NCBI GenBank assembly: GCA_003449595.1
Contig: DMHB01000045.1
Location: forward strand, 1-5,896
Reading direction: 5' to 3'
From: Microscillaceae bacterium
GTDB lineage: Bacteria; Bacteroidota; Bacteroidia; Cytophagales; Microscillaceae
Length of the DNA: 5,896 nucleotides
Of the stretch, positions 5,845 through 5,896 are shown in pieces; the first letter of the stretch is position 1, and every line of letters begins with the position of its first letter. Under the pieces are notes generated by a model. The model searched no databases. It saw nothing but the letters and a program-made list of their open reading frames with translations, and was not told where the DNA came from. The translations under genes were made by a program, and so were the position numbers.

Positions 5845-5896
5845 TTATTTCAACTTCCCCATATAATCTTTTTGATACTTTTTAAGCAAAAATCGT
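5845..5896 (-). CDS. Possible C-terminal tail of a minus-strand gene (cut by window edge)
   Basis: From the right edge, one minus-strand frame reads RFLLKKYQKDYMGKLK and ends at TAA (5847-5845). The lysine-rich tail is typical of a protein C-terminus, and the convergent arrangement with the dioxygenase gene plus the inverted repeat just beyond the stop fit a gene end. Sixteen residues are too few to identify a family, and another minus-strand frame is also open to the edge for 14 codons, so this call is tentative. Confidence 0.3.
   Translation of the reverse strand, partial: RFLLKKYQKDYMGKLK

Noticed and set aside
1..5896. CRISPR arrays, tRNA genes, insertion sequences, toxin-antitoxin or phage-defence genes
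   Set aside because: No direct-repeat array, cloverleaf, transposase motif or defence-type domain was seen on either strand.

Overview
The window looks like chromosomal DNA of a member of the Bacteroidota, perhaps of the Cytophagales/Saprospirales type. Three things suggest this. Coding DNA is of moderate GC and spacers are AT-rich. No gene start has a convincing Shine-Dalgarno sequence. Several spacers hold matches to the Bacteroidota promoter consensus (TTG, 17-23 nt, TAnnTTTG), including an exact -7 box before the fumarase gene. The phylum call is an inference; I cannot place the genus.

Layout. On the minus strand, transcribed leftward from about 3.9 kb, a tocopherol-cyclase-family gene (2851-3882) overlaps by 4 bp (ATGA) a long polytopic membrane protein with a patatin/cPLA2-like lipase domain (455-2854). 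After a 155-nt spacer with its own promoter comes the 5' third of fumC, class II fumarase, cut by the left edge (1-299). On the plus strand, divergent from the cyclase gene, are a MarR-family regulator (3993-4445) and a two-domain vicinal-oxygen-chelate ring-cleaving dioxygenase of the MhqO type (4523-5485), closed by a clear intrinsic terminator (5523-5553). About 290 nt of AT-rich, apparently gene-free DNA follows, with a nested inverted repeat. The last 52 nt may be the 3' tail of a minus-strand gene converging on the dioxygenase.

How the genes work together. The strongest regulatory signal is a pair of matching palindromes, TAGTTGTAT(A/G)TACAA, one just before marR and one just before the dioxygenase gene. 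This is the pattern expected of a MarR repressor controlling itself and its target. By analogy with the Bacillus MhqR/MhqO system, the module probably responds to quinones, hydroquinones or related aromatics. The divergent cyclase-like gene belongs to a family whose plant member acts on a prenylated hydroquinone, so a shared quinone/quinol theme is possible but unproven. Fumarase looks like an unrelated housekeeping neighbour.

The start codons I give for marR, the dioxygenase and the cyclase are shorter than the longest open frames. The longer versions begin at TTG codons inside the two operators and inside a -33 promoter element.
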